Source: Spirochaetaceae bacterium (GTDB taxonomy: Bacteria > Spirochaetota > Spirochaetia > DSM-27196 > SLAA01). From it: 5,980 nt of DNA. The position numbers and the translations under genes are program-made. The stretch covers positions 1 to 5,980 of the forward strand of contig PXEI01000465.1 in the NCBI GenBank assembly GCA_003564775.1, read 5' to 3'. Of the stretch, positions 5,746 to 5,980 are shown one piece after another. The notes beneath the pieces were generated by a model. That model searched no databases and was not told the DNA's origin. It saw only the letters and a program-made list of their open reading frames with translations. Numbering within the stretch: position 1 is the stretch's first letter; each line of letters starts with the position of its first letter.

Positions 5746-5980
5746 CAGAACTGCACAATCGTCTTGTTCACCTCGACAAAATCTTCAGTCAGCAGCTGAG
5801 TCACCTCGCTCAGTAGATCCTGTTCTTCTTCTGGATCCAGGTCTTCTCCGACAACGGCAATTGCCAGAACCGGTGAGCTTTTCTCAATTGGTCCATTGGT
5901 GAACTCGGCAACCGAGTCAACAAGGATGTCGCCCCTGGGAGATGTCTCGTCCGCAACAGCACTGTCGGGTACATCCTGCC
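5745..5980 (-). CDS. C-terminal fragment of an unrecognised acidic protein (5' end outside window)
   Basis: An open minus-strand frame enters from the right edge and ends at TGA 5747-5745, giving the last 77 residues. The visible part includes ILVDSVAEF, a hydrophobic strand-like stretch VLAIAVVG and a very acidic, probably helical segment (EDLDPEEEQDLLSEV), ending in VNKTIVQF. There is no membrane helix or known motif in this piece. The stop overlaps the phosphatase ATG by one base (TGATG), so the two are translationally coupled and this gene belongs to the kinase-phosphatase operon. I do not recognise the family. The reading frame is supported by the junction, by its openness to the edge and by codon composition like that of its neighbours. 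Confidence 0.7.
   Translation of the reverse strand, partial: QDVPDSAVADETSPRGDILVDSVAEFTNGPIEKSSPVLAIAVVGEDLDPEEEQDLLSEVTQLLTEDFVEVNKTIVQF

Overview
The window is a compact block of bacterial DNA of moderately high GC. Every gene I can support is read from the minus strand. The N-terminal signal peptides, the tiny lipoprotein and the secreted DUF4168-type protein suggest a Gram-negative (diderm) organism. The lipobox has Phe at -3 and -2, which spirochaetes tolerate better than proteobacteria do, so a free-living spirochaete is a reasonable but weakly supported guess.

In the direction of transcription (right to left) the first unit is a tight cluster of four genes. It starts with the C-terminal 77 residues of an unrecognised acidic protein that enters from the right edge (5980-5745). 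Next come a PPP-type metallophosphoesterase (5745-4708), a membrane-anchored Hanks-type Ser/Thr protein kinase (4715-3087), and a large membrane protein with FHA, VWA and FHA domains (3076-788). The junctions are a 1-nt overlap, an 8-nt overlap and a 10-nt gap, so this is almost certainly one operon. It looks like a complete phospho-signalling module: a kinase with an extracytoplasmic part, a candidate opposing phosphatase, and a membrane scaffold. The scaffold places a metal-site VWA domain outside the membrane and one FHA domain on each cytosolic flank.

After a 111-bp non-coding gap (677-787) a second minus-strand unit begins. It encodes a 42-residue predicted lipoprotein (676-548) and then a secreted protein with a GTG start (504-1, truncated by the left edge) made of two tandem DUF4168-like repeats. 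The gap holds two short perfect dyads with the same ACTGAGT core, possible operator sites for this unit. I saw no convincing intrinsic terminator or canonical sigma-70 promoter there. There are no tRNA, rRNA, CRISPR or mobile-element signatures, and no credible plus-strand gene.

The main points of interest are in the signalling operon. Both FHA domains appear to have lost the canonical phosphothreonine-pocket residues. The scaffold looks like a fusion with an internal signal-peptide-like segment. The phosphatase has an altered metal-site signature.
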